Shown: positions 33,972 through 47,500, numbered from the stretch's first letter. The stretch: DNA of 64,000 nucleotides from Bathynomus jamesi (GCA_023014485.1 JAJOZX010012228.1:1-64000), one strand, 5' to 3'. Translations and numbers: made by a program. Notes: generated by a model not told the origin, from the letters alone.

Positions 33972-34834
33972 CACGGTGTGTATATAAAGTCAGGATCTAT
34001 TTTTGTGAAGCACTTGGAAATTATATGGAATTCAATCATAAAATGATAGTGGTAACATTTATTAAATAATTAAGAGTAGGATTCGACGTGACGCCCATCA
34101 GTATCCCTGCACAGCTCAAATCGTTCTGCAGCATTTCTAAACACATTCTGGAGCATTTGCGGGGTTATGTTATCTGCAGCAGTTCGTATACGTGTACGTA
34201 AGTTTTCAAGACTCGTAATCTTCATCTGATAGACGTGCGATTTAATAAAGCCCCATGCAAAGAAATCTAAAGGGGTTAAATCTGGTGATCTCGCTGGCCA
34301 AGGTCTGTTGCTTCCGCGTCCGATCCAGCGATTTGGAAAACGTCCATTTAGATAATCCTGAACAATTTTGGCATAGTTACAAGGAGCACCATCATGTTGA
34401 TAGACGACGGTACTAACAATCCTATCCCCGTCGTCTATCAACATGATGGTGCTCCTTGTAACTATGCCAAAATTGTTCAGGATTATCTAAATGGACGTTT
34501 TCCAAATCGCTGGATCGGACGCGGAAGCAACAGACTTTGGCCAGCGAGATCACCAGATTTAATCCCTTTAGACTTCTTTGCATGGGGCTTTATCAAATCG
34601 CACGTCTATCAGACGAAGATTACGAGTCTTGAAAACTTACGTATACGAACTGTTGCAGATAACATAACCCCGCAAATGCTCCAGAACGATTTGAGCTGTG
34701 CAGGGATACTGATGGGCGTCACGTCGAATCCTACTCTTAATTACTTAATAAATGTTACCACTATCATTTTATGATTGAATTCCATATAATTTCCAAGTGC
34801 TTCACAAAAATAGATCCTGACTTTGTACACCCTG
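33972..34834. mobile_element. Foldback DD41D element: two inverted halves of a transposase gene
   Basis: It is flanked by TA, with ends 'cacggtgtg.atataaagtc' and 'gactttgtacaccctg'. The minus-strand frame 34444-34070 and the plus-strand frame 34394-34774 encode nearly the same C-terminal half of a transposase: '[19 protein letters not shown]', '[16 protein letters not shown]'. The last two catalytic aspartates are 41 residues apart. The halves meet around 34414 at 'gtactaacaatcctat'. The right half has a short internal deletion. A second copy with the same centre is at 37263-38681, so the rearranged form has itself moved. It cannot encode a complete transposase. Confidence 0.85.
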
Positions 34835-34936
34835 TATATATATATAATGCTGACGTTCTAAAGCACAATCATTTCTAAAAATAAACAACAATTTAAACAA
34901 AGTTTATTTACAAACGGAAACAGTCGCTTTAAAGAA

Positions 34937-37900
34937 CTACAAAACAAAATCTTTCATTGAAGAAATACACAGTGGAGTTCCTTTCAAAACCTGCGACGAA
35001 GCATCAGCAATAAACACTTCCACGTAATCTCCGGCCACAGGGTGTCTGTCAGCAGTAGAATACTTTACAGGAATCTCTACATCGGGGATTATGACCTGAA
35101 AAATGAACTTCTACCGTAATTAAATTGGTTAAAAACTTATTAAAGCAGAGTAGCAATTAAAACAAAACGTCGGCATGTGATACAACAAAAATACTTGAGA
35201 CACATTACCTTAAAAAAAAAAAATTGTGAATTTTTTTTTTATGAACTCAAATATATACACACGCACCCCTAGGCTAACTTAATAGGTTCAATGCCTGTCA
35301 GGTACTGTTTGTTCGGAAAATGAAGGTTACATACAGTAACTGATGACTTGTTTATTTGATTTATCGCAGAGAGTTTTAGTGTGAGAAGTAATGAACTTTA
35401 ATGTTATAGCCTTGTGGTTGAATAGAATTACATCCTAATAAGCACAATATCTAACCCCCTCTGGTTAGAAACAAGTTTCAGACGACTATAACATTCCCGT
35501 TTGTGACTGATTAAATGCAGAAATATAAATCAAGAAGTAATCGTCCTTCATTTTTCGAATAAACATTACTGCAATCCATTGCGTTTAAAATTTAGTAACG
35601 ATATAGGCAAGGTAATAACTGAGAAAGTTAGCCTAGGATTTTATGAAATGTTAAAATGGTGATATTTTCATTAAGCTTCAAAATATCCTTACTTAACCTT
35701 GCGTAGAATCCCTAGTTACACAGATTCCCTGTAATTAATTTATACATGTATAATGAAAACCTACAAGAAAAAAGATTAAGGTTTTTCGTGTCAGGGAATG
35801 AAGGCAAGATGACAAAAATATATATGTACAGCGGGAGAGAAAAATAAAAATATTAACTTGTTAATCATGTAGTAGAGGCAAAAGGTATTTTAAAAGGATA
35901 TTGTCAATTTTGTACATTCCCGTACTTATTGAAATTACTTTCAAAATAGATAAATGCACATTCTAGAACAGTGGTTCTTAACCTTTTTACTACCATGCCC
36001 CCTCTAGGAATTGGTCCTTCCCTCCACGCCCCCCTTCAATCAAAATAACATTCTCAATATTAGCCCATGCTCTCGTTAAGAGAATAACAAATACAATTAG
36101 AGAAATTCCTGTTTCTAGGGGGGCGCGCCCCCCAGGTTAAGAACCACTGTTCTAGAATATTCCTTTCAATTGTGTTTTTTTAACGAGCGATTTTGAGCTA
36201 TCCCACTTAATACTATGATTACACCTAGACATATGGTTAAACAATGCATTAGAATTATTTGATGTTCTACCCGTTCGGCCTATTATACTCAAATTACACT
36301 GCGTACATCCAATCGAACACGCAACCAACCGCAATACCCGAGCTATTCCCTATCAGGCGCGATTCAACAGTTATTATACTTTAAGACTACATTGATACCA
36401 ACTGCTTAAGTAAAGTCGGAAGATAATCAAAATTGACATGGTAAGGCAGGCTAAGGATAGTTTTACGCACAAATTCCTTTACAGTTACACTGTTACAATA
36501 TCCAAAATTGTTAGGCCGAAGGCACAAAATACCATCCATACACCTGCACCAAACAAAGTTAAAATTAACAATAGTAGGCAAAATTCTACTCTCAAAAGAT
36601 TCCATATATAAGCTTTGATGCAAAACTTATTGAGTTAATTAAGTATTGTGTTGAACAGAGAGAATATTCAGAGATCTTTTAAAAATTTAAGTAGGTCATC
36701 AACAGGGACTTTTGTAAATAACGAGCATACATCAAAACTTACCAGTTTGAAATTAGGATAATTTTGTCTACTATTGTTAATTTCAACTGTTTGGTGCAGG
36801 TATATAGATGATATTTCATGCCTTTGGCCTAACAATTTTTGGTTGTGGACTTATTTCTTGGTAGGCTCAACAATTTCGTCCCATCTGTTAAGTTCACCGT
36901 TGAAAAAGAAAATGATGGAAGCTTATCTTCTCTGGATCTAAAAATTCGGAGATGCTTTAATCAGTTCAAGTTTTAAGTTTTTCGTAAGCTTAATAATAAA
37001 ATAACGCTTATGTGTATTTTTATTCTGACCATCATCCCTCGATTAAATCTTCTATGTTTCTTAGAGCATTGAGAGTGGAGTCCTGAGTTTTTAGTATATT
37101 GGTACTAAATTATGTTGTCCTATTTCATTTCGAGATAGATTACATTGATACCATTTGTAGTTAAGTATAATAATACTGTTAAATCATGCCTATAAAGAAA
37201 AACCCCGATAATGTGGTTGGTTGTGTGTATTCAATCGGATGTACACAATGTAACCGAATATACAGGGTGTACATAAAGTCAGGATCTATTTTCAATCATA
37301 AAGTGGTAACATTTATTAAATAATTAAGAGTAGGATTCGACGTGACGCCCATCAGTATCCCTGCACAGCTCAAATCGTTCCGCAGCATTTCTAAACACAT
37401 TCTGGAGCATTTGCGGGGTTATGTTATCTGCAGCAGTTCGTATACGTAAGTTTCCAAGACTCGTAATCTTCGTCTGATAGACGTGCGATTTGATAAAGCC
37501 CCATGCAAAGAAATCTAAAGGGGTTAAATCTGGTGATCTCGCTGTCCAAGGTCTGTTGCTTCCGCGTCCGATCCAGCTATTTGGAAAACGTCCATTTAGA
37601 TTTTAGATAATCCTGAACAATTTTGGCATAGTGACAAGGAGCACCATCATGTTGATAGACGACGGTACTAACAATCCTATCCCCGTCGTCTATCAACATG
37701 ATGGTGCTTATAGGATGCAAATTATCGATAAATGATTGAAAAAAATTCGGATTATCGATAAATTTTCTAATTAAATTAGCTGTCTCATTAATAGAAGAAA
37801 AACGCAAAATTATAAGAACAGATTTTAATGAGATCATTCTACATTGTGACAGCCATAGTTATTTAAACAGATTTTAGTTTTTTATCCTTATTAAGGAAGT

Positions 37901-40900
37901 AACATTTCAAAAAGCATAAGGCATTAATAGTGGCTGGAGAGAGAGAGCATCGAATCTTCGTTATGAAAATTCCCGCTGAAGAAAATGCACGCTCTGCTTC
38001 ACAGCTTGTAGGCTTGATGGTCCTTAATGCATCGTACAATCGATCGAGATTTTCGCTTCTCTTTTTCTTTACTTCGTACAATGCGAATTCACTGCCTGCA
38101 TTGAACATAGAGGACTTACTTACGTTTTTTATTTCTAATAAATCTCATTTGCAAGAGAAAATTTGTTCATTTAGCATAAACTTAAAAAATCAGGAAGTGA
38201 TCTGAAATTATCGATAAATCTGCTCGATAATTATACGATAGTTGACTTTCATTTATCGATAAGTTATCGATAATATTTTATCGATTGCAACCCCTAATGG
38301 TGCTCCTTGTCACTATGCCAAAATTGTTCAGGATTATCCAAATAGACGTTTTCCAAATCGCTGGATCGGACGCGGAAGCAACAGACCTTGGCCAGCGAGA
38401 TCACCAGATTTAACCCCTTTAGATTTCTTTGCATGGGGCTTTATCAAATCGCACGACTATCAGACGAAGATTACGAGTCTTGAAAACTTACGTATACGAA
38501 CTGCTGCAGATAACATAACCCCGCAAATGCTCCAGAACGATTTGAGCTGTGCAGGGATACTGATGGGCGTCACGTCGAATCCTACTCTTAATTATTTAAT
38601 AAATGTTACCACTTTATCATTGAATTCCATATAATTTCCAAGTGCTTCACGAAAATAGATCCTGACTTTATGTACACCCTGTATAATAGGCTAAACGGGT
38701 AGAACAGCAAATAATTCTAATGCATTGTTTGATCACATCTATACATATGGTTACAGTACCATCAAGCGAGATAGTTCTAAAGCGCTCGTTAAAAACACAC
38801 ACATAATTGAAATGAATATTGCAGAATGTGCATTTCAAAAGTAATTTCAATAACAGTACGAGAATATAAAAAGTTGACAATATTCTGTTAAAATACCTTT
38901 TGCCTCTAACTCTTTTTAGTCATGAGCTGATCTTTTTTATTTTTCTCTCCCGCTGTACATACGAGGGTCGGTCAGAAAATAAGTTTACGCGGCCTATAAT
39001 TTCGTAACTAAAGGACCTACATTTGTTATGTTTGTATCAGATGAATTCGTTAATCATTGTTGGCAACACTGCACGTCGGTTCGGCTGCCATCTACCGTAC
39101 ACTGGTTATACGAGTCAGTTGAATATGGTGACTCGACTGGAAGAGTGCCGTGCCTTGCCCTGCCCTATGGAGCAGTCCAGGACGTTTGTGTTTAATGGCC
39201 GCTCGTAAATGTTGCAGTGTTGAACAATATGCAGCTGCACTGATTGTTGTGCCTTTTTGCATGAAGTCTGCGAGCAAAACGCTTTTGCGGTACCAAAACA
39301 AGGTAACCATCACTTTGCCAGCGGACTTCAAAATCTTAAACTACTTTGGTCACGGGGACCTAGGATGTTTCCACTCCATGCTGGCACGTTTTGTTTCCGG
39401 AGTACGGTGACGAACCCATGTCTCGTTTCCCGTGACGATGCGCTCGAGAAATTCTTGACCACTGACAGACTCGGAATATCGTTGCAGAAATAACAGAGCA
39501 CTGTTCCAATTGAGTCGTCATGTTCAACCGACTCGTATAACCAAAGTACGGTAGATGACAGCCGAATCGACATTCAGTGTTGCCAACAATGATTAACAAA
39601 TTCACCTGATACAAACATAATCAATGTAGGTCCTTTAGTTACGAAATTATACGCCGTGTAAACTTATTTTCTGACCGCCCCTCGTAGGGATATATTTTTG
39701 TCATCTTGCCTTCTCCCTTCATTTCCTGACGAGGTGCACTTTGGAATACACGAAAGGTCTTGGAATCATTTTTCTTTTTCCTTGTGGGTTTGCATAATTC
39801 ATTATATATATATATATATATATATATATAGCATTTGAATTGGTTATTAAAATTCACCATTTCAAATAAATACCTTATCAGTTAACTTGCTAAGGTGTAT
39901 GCAAAAAAAAAAAAGAATTTGAATGGCTTTAACAGACAAAGTGCATGTAAAATTTGGTTTTGTGTGTGGGCGAAGTTCCATCAATTTATGTTGAGCGGTT
40001 TAGTAGTTATAGCATTAACCTGATTCTTCCTCATGACACTTCGTCTTGTGGTCACCCTCCTCATCATTTCATTAATTTTTGCGAGACTCAAAAAACTATA
40101 ATCTGAACGGACGTATAAGTGGAACTAGTATGGCTCTTCCAAATTTATTTTGTAGGAAACAAATGTCAAAGGTAGAGAGAGCTCCCGGGGCTCGGTCAGT
40201 AGTTGAAAATTTGGGTTCCACAGACTTGTACCCATTAGATCGCAAAGACTATAACATCGACACCCTCAAGACCTACCTAGCTAGCTTTATCTTACCCACC
40301 ATATGCTTAACGAAATCAAGTTAATCAAATATAATCCCAAGTTTTACTCCCTCAGTATCAGTACAAGGAAAACCACAAAAACCGAAACATTAAGAGTCAC
40401 TAGTACCCCTGTAGATGTTATTTAAGTCTCGACGAGCTTTTGGCCGAATGCAGTGACCTTTTCAAGCGCGAGTGACTAAAGTATATACCCTAGTGGAAGG
40501 AAGGATATTGAGGAAAAAACGTTTGAGCAGACTTCAATAACATATACATGAATATCATTGTTGATATTCTTGAGAGGAAGTTTCTTCCATATAGGACATT
40601 TATTTAAAAGTAAGAGAGTCCTCGCCAAATAGATTTGGAAGGGTCATACTTATAAACCACTAAACATGAGTGATGAAACGTCTTACAACTTTGTCTGATC
40701 AGAAAGTAACGTGTTGCAAGCAACAATCAGATATTTGTATCAAATGTCAAGGTCACAAATTTATATTGGGCGGGGTCACTGATATTGTTCCGACACAGTT
40801 CTTGTAGTTTGTATGGAAAAATAAATATATTTAGTACTTCAATTCTCTCAAAGGGACAAATGCATTTTATATATCCCAACCAACCAATCTTTTGTATTTG

Positions 40901-41992
40901 TGCATATAAAAGTTGCTAAAACTGTGTAACGGAAACTTTCAGCGACCCGTTGCCAACATTTACCTTCGTATTTCCATCGTTTCGACCAGCTAACTGAAGG
41001 GACGAACGTTTACTGGGTCCTTCCAGTAATATTAAGTGCCGTTCACCAATCTGAAGGAAAAGGTACAAAAAAATATAAAATAAAAATCGACCTCTATGTT
41101 AATTCTTGTGCCACATTTATATAGCGATACACAGACAAACTAACTACATCCTCCAAGAACTCTTCCAACACTATTCACACCTAAGCAATCCCTGCTGTAC
41201 ATCATTGTTCATTTGCTAATATGACCATACCAATGAAGCACACTTTCCTTTGTTCTTACTATGCATCTTTCCCAAATATTATTTCTCATTCAGTCAACCT
41301 ATCTTACACGAGTTTCATTTTTTGAAAGTGCATTACAGAGCCAGTCAACTCTCATCCATATATAAATTTAGCAACAATACACAATGCCCGCCCGGCTCCA
41401 CTTTTCTTTCATACTTGATATGTTCGTACCTCTATCGCCAATTGACCACACGAAATATTTTTAAAATTACTCTACAACCACTCCACTACAGCCTGACTGT
41501 TTTTTCATAATAAATGTTTAAAATCATGATCATCATTTGTAACCACCCAATATGATACAACTCAGAATGGTCCCCTAAGAAACTTTTGTTACACACAGAC
41601 TGTGCATGGTCTGTATGTAATAAATAAAAATATTCTCTCTCGCTCTCCCTCAAGCAGTACAATAACAATTACTGAGGTTTACTGTCCTTGAACAACAATG
41701 TAAAAAACATTAAAACGTACATTTGAAATCGAATTTAGTTAGAACCATCTTCCAACCAAAATTAATCAAATAGGCTTCTATTCTAACCATTTAGTCGTCT
41801 ATCATGCGCAATTAATTGAATGTTAACGTAACATTAGTCTTTGAGAGAATATTGGGAGCAATTACCTTCGACAGATTGAGTTTCAAAGCGATTTCCCTGA
41901 ATAGGGAATGCATTCTGTTCAACCTACTCTTCTTAACATGGGGAAGAACGTCATCGACTAGTTTTCTGTGGGCAGCCGTCTTCTCTCTCATA
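34937..41992 (-). CDS. CDK5RAP1: CDK5RAP1 exons 3-5: end of radical-SAM domain and TRAM domain
   Basis: These three short exons lie outside the part of the palindrome visible here. Exon 41992-41866 ('[15 protein letters not shown]...LKLNLSK') follows 'aaattcgtag'. Exon 41050-40964 ('[17 protein letters not shown]...GRNDGNTK') follows 'ttttccttcag'. Exon 35095-34937 ('[18 protein letters not shown]...') follows 'ttttcag' and ends with TAG. A candidate poly(A) signal on the minus strand is the AATAAA complement near 34902-34908. They show that the left gene copy is the one with an intact 3' end in this window. Confidence 0.85.
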
Positions 41993-44500
41993 CTACGAAT
42001 TTAAACAAAATAAGTATAAATGATAAACACAATCCACTTATTGTTTAATCAATTCCTCTTTCCTACCACTATTTTAATTACATTTGGTTGTTTTGCCTCC
42101 TTCACAATATCCACGGTCATATGACGGATGGAACCTAGAACTTTACGTGGGATCCGAACCACGAGTCGCTACATAAACTAGACGCAGAGGACGATCTCTC
42201 ATCCAACTACTCTCCAGACTCAATGACACTTAACTTCACTAGCATTTAACAGCTGACATCCGGAATCTGTACTTCCTCACAAAGAGGATAGGTGGACGTG
42301 GACTCCCGTCATTCCAGCCCGAGCAATCACACGGTATCGGGCCGACCCAACTTCAACCTCCCAAGATGGAGGTGGGACTTCGAACTCAGGCTTCCCAGAC
42401 CTGAGTTCAGTTTCCAACTAACCGAGTCACAGGAGCTCTACATTATCTTTCTATGTATTACAAGTTCGAGACAGCATTCATAGCTTAGCGAAGACACCGA
42501 GGTCGTGGGTTCGAGTCCCAGTGATGATAATAATAATAATAATAATAATAATATTATAGGAGTTTAGAGCAATTGGTAGCATTAGTTGGTTTGAACGCCG
42601 TGCCAGTTTCTGGCCCTCCATGATTATTATTACACGGAACAATTAATATTTGAAATTTTAGTTAAATAAGTCCTCTATCGTTTAGGCCTTTCTATCAAGA
42701 GGCAGATAAATCTTGAAATAATATATCCTATTATATTGCAAGGTATTCTTCACGTAGGCCCAGTGACAAAATAGATAGATGAATCACTCAAAACTAACAA
42801 TGTCGCGATTGTATTATAACAAATACATCGGCCTTCATGAAAGCAACGATCAATCGGCTAAAAACTCGACTCTGATGCTTTTAATTTCGTTTATTTAAAT
42901 AATTTGAACTGTAAACACGGAGGACGCGTTCCAGAATCGAGATCACTTACCACCACTGATCCTACGGGGACATTTTTCAGTAATAACTGAATTCAGATCC
43001 AATGTTACATTAATTTTCATAAGTAGATCAAACCACAGTTTAAAGTTCAAATGAGATTTTGTGGAAAATGAAAACTGCAATAATAATTGTTTGGGGTTGT
43101 TTAACTTCGCCCAAAACATCTACAGAGATGACCTTTATAAAGATATTACGCGTGATCTGAACCACTACCCCACCAACGGGGAACCCAGAGAAGCGCCTTA
43201 ATGCCCGAAACCTGAAGTTCGAGCCGATAGTGGAAGCGAGGAACTAACGTTCAACAGCCTGACGCCCTACTACTACACTACTCAAATGGGTAAATAATAA
43301 ATACCAAATAAAATATTTGAATTACATAAAGAGCTACAGCCGATAGTATCGTACCTGTATGGAAACAAATAGCAAAAATTGTATTGAACTTTCTCCATGA
43401 GTGAAAGTGTCTCTTCAAACTCTTCTTCAGTTTCACTGCAAAATCCACAAATAAAGTCTGAAGTCAGATGTATGGATGGAATGATGGATCGTATGTGCCA
43501 CACCTGCAAACAAAATCCAGAGGATGGACAAGAGTAAACCAACAAGTTTGTTTTTCCAAAAATATTTTTGTATTTGATTATAAAAGTTAATAAATAATAC
43601 AAAATTAATTTAAACAATATATTTAAAATAGTGTTCCCTTCCTCTTTGTATTTACTGATTCAAGAAATTTATTATTTGTTGACTTTTATAATCAAAGAAA
43701 AAAAAATTGGGAAACACAAAAGGTGTCTATTTACTTCTATTTACCCCTCTCTCTCAAGTCGGACTACTCCATGTTGGGGAGTAATATCGAGGCCACTAAT
43801 TTGGAAAAGGACTTCGGTGTACTAATTAGCAGCGACCTAAGTTTACCAAACAGTGCGTAGATGTGGAAAAGAAAGCCCAGAAGCTGTTGGGTTATATCAG
43901 GAAGCAATTTCGATTTTGGAACAAGGAGATTGTGGTCTCTCTCTACAATTCCCTGGTTCGGCCGCACCTGGAGTACGCTGTGTAGTTCTGGTCGCCCATT
44001 CTCAGGAAAGATATTGAGAGGCTGGAGCGAGTCCAGGCGAGGGCCACAAAGTTAATCCCTTGTTAGGCATATGGGCTACAATCTACGCTTATCCGCCCTG
44101 AATTTGTTTTCGCTGGAAACTCGGAGGCTGCGCGGTCAACTTATCGAGGTTTTTAAGCTCTTACACGGGTTCGACGATATCGATTTTAGAAGCATGTTTA
44201 GTTTAAATGATAACTCGCAACAATGGTTGGAAGTTGGGTTTGAAACCGGTTTAGCACAAGTGTGTATGGGAATTACTTTACCTATAAGATCTGTGACAGA
44301 AGTTGTGAACAGTTCCTCTGTGGATCAGTTCAAGAAAAGGTTAGACTGAATCTTGCACACTCTTTGAGGATTTGTGTTACTGTCTTCTGGGGTGACCTGT
44401 TCGAGAAGCTAGCTGTGACAATGTGTAGGAATTTTTCCCTAGCACCCGTTGCCATTGGTACCTCCCCGGTATGGGTCGCAAGGTCTTTGTAACCCACTCA

Positions 44501-44547
<47 letters not shown>

Positions 44548-47500
44548 GGTGTTTGAAAACTTTCTGTACAAATTGTAATGGGGGATAGGCAACACCAAGA
44601 CAAACCCTTTTCGTCTATAAGTGTATTTCCGCTGACGTCACCATTCGGCGCGAGAGGGCGCCGCTGCAATTGGCTAAAAGGTGAAGTGGGCTAGACTCGC
44701 GCTTGCCGCGGGCATTCTTAAATCGGACGTAGTACGCGTAACATGTTTATTTAAATAAGGCATGTTTATTTAAAGGTGCTGAAAGTTGCGACAGGTAGCA
44801 TCAATGCATGCCCGACAGCGTCGAAGCACTGACCGACGTACACGTCGAAAGATTCCCGGCATTTCGGGAACAGTTCCAGCGGCGACAGCCATTCTTGCTA
44901 CGAGGTCTTCTGAGTAAATGGGAGTCTCGTACACGAGGTTCTTCATGTGTCCCCACAGGAAGAAATCGAGGCATGTTAAATCGGGCGATCTCGGTGGCCA
45001 GGCTACGGGCCCACCCCGGCCTATCCATCGGTCCCCAAAAGTGGCGTTCAGATAATCCAGCACATCGTTGCTGGAGTGTGCTGGGGCCCCGTCGTGTTGA
45101 AACCACATTCGTCTAAGAATACCCACGGGAACATCTTCCAGCAGTTCCGGCAACGTTTCTTCAAGAAATATCCGATAAACCCGCCCGTCGAGTCGGACAG
45201 GCAGCAGGTACGGCCCAATCAACTTGCCATGGACGATACCCGCCCAAACATTGACGGCGAACCGTTCTTGATGAGCATCCACCCGTGTAGCATGTGGATT
45301 TGCGTGCGCCCACACGTGAGAATTGTGCATGTTAAACACACCCTCACGTGTGAAACAGCCTCATCTGAGAACAGCACATAAGCCGGAAAATTAGGCTGCA
45401 CCGCTGTCTGCTGCAGAAACCAGCGTGCGAATTCCACACGAAGAGGGTAATCCCGAGGTTGTAATGCCTGGATTCTCTGACGATGAAACGGATGTAACTG
45501 CTGCTCGTGCAACACTCTCCAGACCAGGTCGTGGTTCACACCGAGGATACGTGCAACACCTCGCGTGCTTGCGCTTGGATTGTCCTCAAATCGCCGTAGG
45601 ATTTCTTCTTCCATGTCAGGAGTGCGCACGTTTCTCTCCCGAACCAGTGTCATGCATGTTTGCATGGAATGTTCCAGTTTCTCGCAGTCGCCGATGCAAA
45701 TGCGCAAACGTTTGGTGGTTTGGCACACGTCTGTTTGGGAAGCGCTGTCGGTACAACCTCACAGCAGCTCTTCCGTTTCCATTGGCAGCCCCATACACCA
45801 TATGCATGTCAGCCATCTCAGCAGTCGTGAAGCGCTCCATGTTACGCGTACTACGTCCGATTTAAGAATGCCCGCGGCAAGCGCGAGTCTAGCCCACTTC
45901 ACCTTTTAGCCAATTGCAGCTGCGCCCTCTCGCGCCGAATGGTGACGTCAGCGGACATACACTTATAGACGAAAAGGGTTTGTCTTGGTGTTGCCTATCC
46001 CCCATTACAATTTGTACAGAAAGTTTTCAAACACCCTGTATATATACACTGCGTATCAAATTATAGCCACTTTGCGCTCATCCATTGAATTCGTCAAGGT
46101 CACTCACAGTCACTGAATGTCACAACACTGAATGATGGCGACACCTATCTGCGCATACAGTATTAAAATCATTTCGTTCTGCGCAAACGTAAACAAAGGG
46201 CGGCCATTTGCATGAATTAGCAACGACTTTGGTGTCTCAAATTATTAGCCAGGTGCCAAATAAGTGTGTGGTTATGGGTCGCAAAGGTGATTTAACCTCT
46301 GATGAGAAGTCCACCATCGTCTCTGAGCTGGCAAAGGGGAAGACAACCCTGGAAATATCAAAAATCCTGGGAAGATATCACCGCACAGTGAAGAGATTCG
46401 TCGAGGCTCCTGGTGCTGTCCGTTCGAGGGCTGACAAAGGTGTGTCGAGGACAGTTTCTCGACGTACCTTGTCTCGTATCAAGCATGAAGCTGTGATAAA
46501 CCCGTGCCTGACCAGTGATGAACTTTTCAAACGTTGTGGCAAGGAAAAAGTGTCGAAAGCTACCAGATGTCGCATCCTGAAGAAGGTAGCCAAGCACGTC
46601 AAGCCTGTTACAAGGCCTCCTCTGAAGGTAGTTCATAAGCAGAATCGACTGAAATGGGCAGAAGACTACATGAACATTGATTTTTCAAAAGTCCTCTTCA
46701 CTGACGAATGCCGTGCTACCCTCGACGGACCAGATGGATGGAGCAAGGGTTGGGTAACAATTGGAGGGAACCGTCCTCATCGTTTGAGACGCCAGCAAGG
46801 GGGAGGTGGCATCATGTTTTGGGCAGGCATTGTTGGAGGTATGATGGTTGGGCCATGGAGAGTTCCAGACGGCGTTAAGATGAGTGCCAATGCCTACGTT
46901 GCCTTCTTAAAGGAAAACCTTCTACCGTGGTTCAAGAAGCAGAGGGTCACACTCAAGAGAACGCTGGTGTTTATGCAGGACAATGCACCCTCACACTCGG
47001 CTAAGAAAACTACGGAATATCTGCAGCAATTAGGCTTCTCTGGCTCTCGATTAATGAAGTGGCCAGCGTGTTCCCCCGATCTCAACCCGATTGAAAACAT
47101 GGGGAGTCTCCTGAAGAGGCGAGTTTATCGAGATGGACGGCAGTTTTCGAGTAAGGATGCACTCTGGGAGGCTGTTGTGGATGCTGCTCGTACCATTTCA
47201 TCAGATGAGATCCTCACCTTGACGAATTCAATGGATGAGCGCCTCAGGAAAGTTCTTTCAAGTGGAGGATCGTACATCCATTATTAACAACCTTATGAGG
47301 TCATTTTGATATTATGTTCATTATTTCCATATTTATGATGATTTCTTTCTTTGTACATTGAATATCCAATTAAAAAACACTTTAATGTTTGTTTAAATGT
47401 GTTTTCATTATACCTGGCTATTAATGTGAGACGCTGTATATATATATATATATATAATATATATACTCAGAATGGTTCCCTGAGAACATTATATGTTAAA

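Larger units (their letters stand above)
36660..39830 (+). mobile_element. Penelope-like element fragment with two nested transposons
   Basis: RT pieces lie at 36795-36960 ('RYIDDI' with a frame slip, '[19 protein letters not shown]'). A GIY-YIG start at 37200-37262 ('[15 protein letters not shown]') resumes at 38684 ('[14 protein letters not shown]', '[19 protein letters not shown]') after the insertion 37263-38681. The 3' tail at 38900-38961 resumes at 39685 after the insertion 38962-39684. It ends in (TA)n at 39801-39830. Stops make it inactive. Confidence 0.65.

Noticed and set aside
40079..40324. 81-codon plus-strand frame in a CDK5RAP1 intron
   Set aside because: No recognisable motif, antisense to the gene, no splice support.
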